Assembly (NCBI RefSeq): GCF_014648675.1
Contig: NZ_BMRO01000007.1
Coordinates: forward strand, 455,529 to 497,771
DNA from: Actinomadura livida
Lineage (GTDB): Bacteria; Actinomycetota; Actinomycetes; Streptosporangiales; Streptosporangiaceae
Direction: 5' to 3'
DNA: 42,243 nt
Shown here: in pieces, positions 41,496-42,243 of the stretch
How positions within the stretch are numbered: the first letter of the stretch is position 1
Layout: each line of letters starts with the position of its first letter
The notes under the pieces: generated by a model
Database searches by the model: none
The model's input: the letters and a program-made list of their open reading frames with translations, nothing else
Told to the model about the DNA's origin: nothing
Translations under genes and position numbers: made by a program

Positions 41496-41762
41496 TCAGT
41501 GGTTGCGGAGGGCGTCCACCAGCTGCGACTTGTTCATCGAGGACCGTCCCTCCACGCCGAGCTCCCGGGCGCGCTTCAGCAACTCGTCCTTCGTCCAGTC
41601 CTCGTAGGAGGGGCTCTTGCCGCCCTTACGGCCGACCTTCTTCTTGCCCTGGCCCGCAGACGCGTTCGCGATCCGCGCGGCCTTCTCCTTGCTCTCGCCT
41701 CGGTCACGGAGCTTCTGGTACGTCTTCTCGTCCTTGATCTGCGCTCTGGGCATAGCGGACAT
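41496..41762 (-). CDS. Small basic protein with C-terminal Rho-N/SAP-like helix pair (DUF7218-like)
   Basis: This 88-residue protein has two parts. The first is M-P-R-A-Q-I-K-D-E-K-T-Y-Q-K-L-R-D-R-G-E-S-K-E with K-A-A-R-I-A-N, and the second is W-T-K-D-E-L-L-K-R-A-R-E-L-G-V with S-Q-L-V-D-A-L-R. A Gly/Lys linker joins them. The second half looks like a Rho N-terminal, HeH or SAP-type nucleic-acid-binding helix pair. Such small proteins are widespread in actinomycetes and unstudied as far as I know. The start could be ATG 41762 or ATG 41753; neither has a strong Shine-Dalgarno. Confidence 0.78.
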   Translation of the reverse strand: MSAMPRAQIKDEKTYQKLRDRGESKEKAARIANASAGQGKKKVGRKGGKSPSYEDWTKDELLKRARELGVEGRSSMNKSQLVDALRNH

Positions 41763-41989
41763 CTACCCGACACGCAGACTCCACACATCGGCCACCGGAC
41801 CACCAAGCAGCTGCAAACGCGAGTGGTCACATCGCTCGGTCGGCTCGATCTTCGGCATCTGCACCCTGTCGGTAGGTGTCCGCTGTTCGGCATGAGGGTG
41901 GGTCGCCGCGCCGGCGGGCTTGGATGGGGGACGCCGGAGCCCTTGTGAGCGGGGCCATCACGGCCGGAGAGCGTGCGGGACGAGCCGAT

Positions 41990-42018
41990 TTGACGGACGG
42001 CGTGCGGGTGCCTAATCT
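41990..42018 (+). promoter_or_regulatory. Strong near-consensus promoter P1 at the right edge
   Basis: TTGACG (41990-41995) and TAATCT (42013-42018) are separated by 17 bases, the best sigma-70-type match in the window. It points to the right, into a region without a long gene. From 41763 to 41989 I see no gene or clear element. Confidence 0.75.
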
Positions 42019-42023
42019 CTCTC

Positions 42024-42107
42024 ATGCCCCGAGGGATGCGGGACGCCATCAAGGCGGACGGCCCCGGGGAAGCCAACAAGAGGAAAACGGTTCGCAGCTT
42101 GCTCTGA
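42024..42107 (+). CDS. Possible 27-codon leaderless small ORF
   Basis: The ATG at 42024 lies five bases after the P1 -10. The peptide is basic (M-P-R-G-M-R-D-A-I-K-A-D-G-P-G-E, then A-N-K-R-K-T-V-R-S-L-L), and stops at 42105-42107. It could be a leader peptide, or chance within a non-coding leader. Confidence 0.25.
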   Translation: MPRGMRDAIKADGPGEANKRKTVRSLL

Positions 42108-42120
42108 GCCGAGGTACTCT
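42091..42120 (+). promoter_or_regulatory. Second promoter P2 at the right edge
   Basis: TTCGCA (42091-42096) and TACTCT (42115-42120) are separated by 18 bases. It lies about 100 bases after P1 and points the same way. Tandem promoters of this kind are typical of rRNA operons. Confidence 0.5.
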
Positions 42121-42243
42121 GGAGTGGCAAGCCCAGACGGGGTGCAGGACACCGAGCGGTGGCCGACCCGTAGGGCACCTCCTACGAAACGATCTTCTTC
42201 AGGTCTTCTGGCCTGTGGGTTGGTTGTCGCGTGGGAGATGGTG

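Noticed and set aside
42019..42243. rnpB, tmRNA or a known riboswitch at the right edge
   Set aside because: None of the conserved cores that I know (RNase P P4, tmRNA ends, cobalamin or c-di-AMP boxes) could be matched.
1..42243. CRISPR array, prophage, insertion sequence or toxin-antitoxin locus
   Set aside because: No regularly spaced repeats, transposase, integrase or phage structural genes were seen in any frame I could interpret.

Overview
The window is a high-GC actinomycete chromosome segment. Gene content and order (clpP1-clpP2-clpX, folC-DUF4233, ndk, mreBCD-mrdA-rodA, a TIGR03960/TIGR03936 pair, rne-rplU-rpmA-obgE-proB-proA, nadD-rsfS-phosphatase) and families largely confined to Actinobacteria (DUF4233, TIGR03767 phosphoesterase, baeRF2-type protein) point to a filamentous actinomycete. 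A Streptosporangiales/Actinomadura-like host is my guess, and the genus cannot be fixed from the sequence alone. GTG starts are common and several mRNAs look leaderless.

Layout. 1-4.3 kb: 3' part of trigger factor, a strong terminator, then clpP1, clpP2 and clpX behind a ClgR-like box (protein folding and ATP-dependent proteolysis). 4.5-5.9 kb, minus strand: a NarL-type two-component pair with ATGA coupling. 6.2-8.8 kb: valS from an apparently leaderless promoter. 8.9-9.9 kb: a single-pass membrane protein with decapeptide repeats. 9.9-12.9 kb: a minus-strand FolC-like Mur ligase divergent from folC, then a DUF4233 membrane protein. 13.0-15.0 kb: an MFS-type transporter and ndk. 15.2-21.1 kb: the elongasome operon mreB-mreC-mreD-mrdA-rodA, tightly packed and including a 10-codon minicistron between mrdA and rodA. 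21.2-24.2 kb: a B12-binding radical SAM protein and its TIGR03936 partner. 24.4-27.4 kb: RNase E/G with long disordered arms.

27.4-27.9 kb is a 513-base non-coding stretch with a terminator, a 47-nt hairpin, a dispersed palindromic repeat and the structured leader of rplU-rpmA. It is followed by obgE, proB and proA (ribosome assembly and proline synthesis). 32.4-36.7 kb holds a Tat-exported metallophosphoesterase, an M48 metallopeptidase and an orphan phenylacetate-CoA ligase, all placed between proA and nadD. 36.7-38.5 kb: nadD, rsfS and a histidine phosphatase.

38.5-39.6 kb carries two identical tRNA-Ala(GGC) genes inside a 137-bp direct repeat that brackets a gene for a small secreted protein. 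39.6-41.8 kb, minus strand: a baeRF2-type (Vms1/Ankzf1-like) protein, a DUF1360 membrane protein and a small basic Rho-N/SAP-like protein. The last 480 bases are mostly non-coding and carry two tandem promoters, the upstream one near-consensus, that point off the right edge; a stable-RNA operon just beyond is a reasonable guess.

Most of the window is ordinary housekeeping DNA and I found no defence island, CRISPR array, prophage or biosynthetic cluster. The points most worth a second look are the tRNA-Ala duplication islet, the rplU leader and the hairpin upstream of it, the set of leaderless promoters, the mrdA-rodA minicistron, the FolC-like paralogue and the right-edge promoters.
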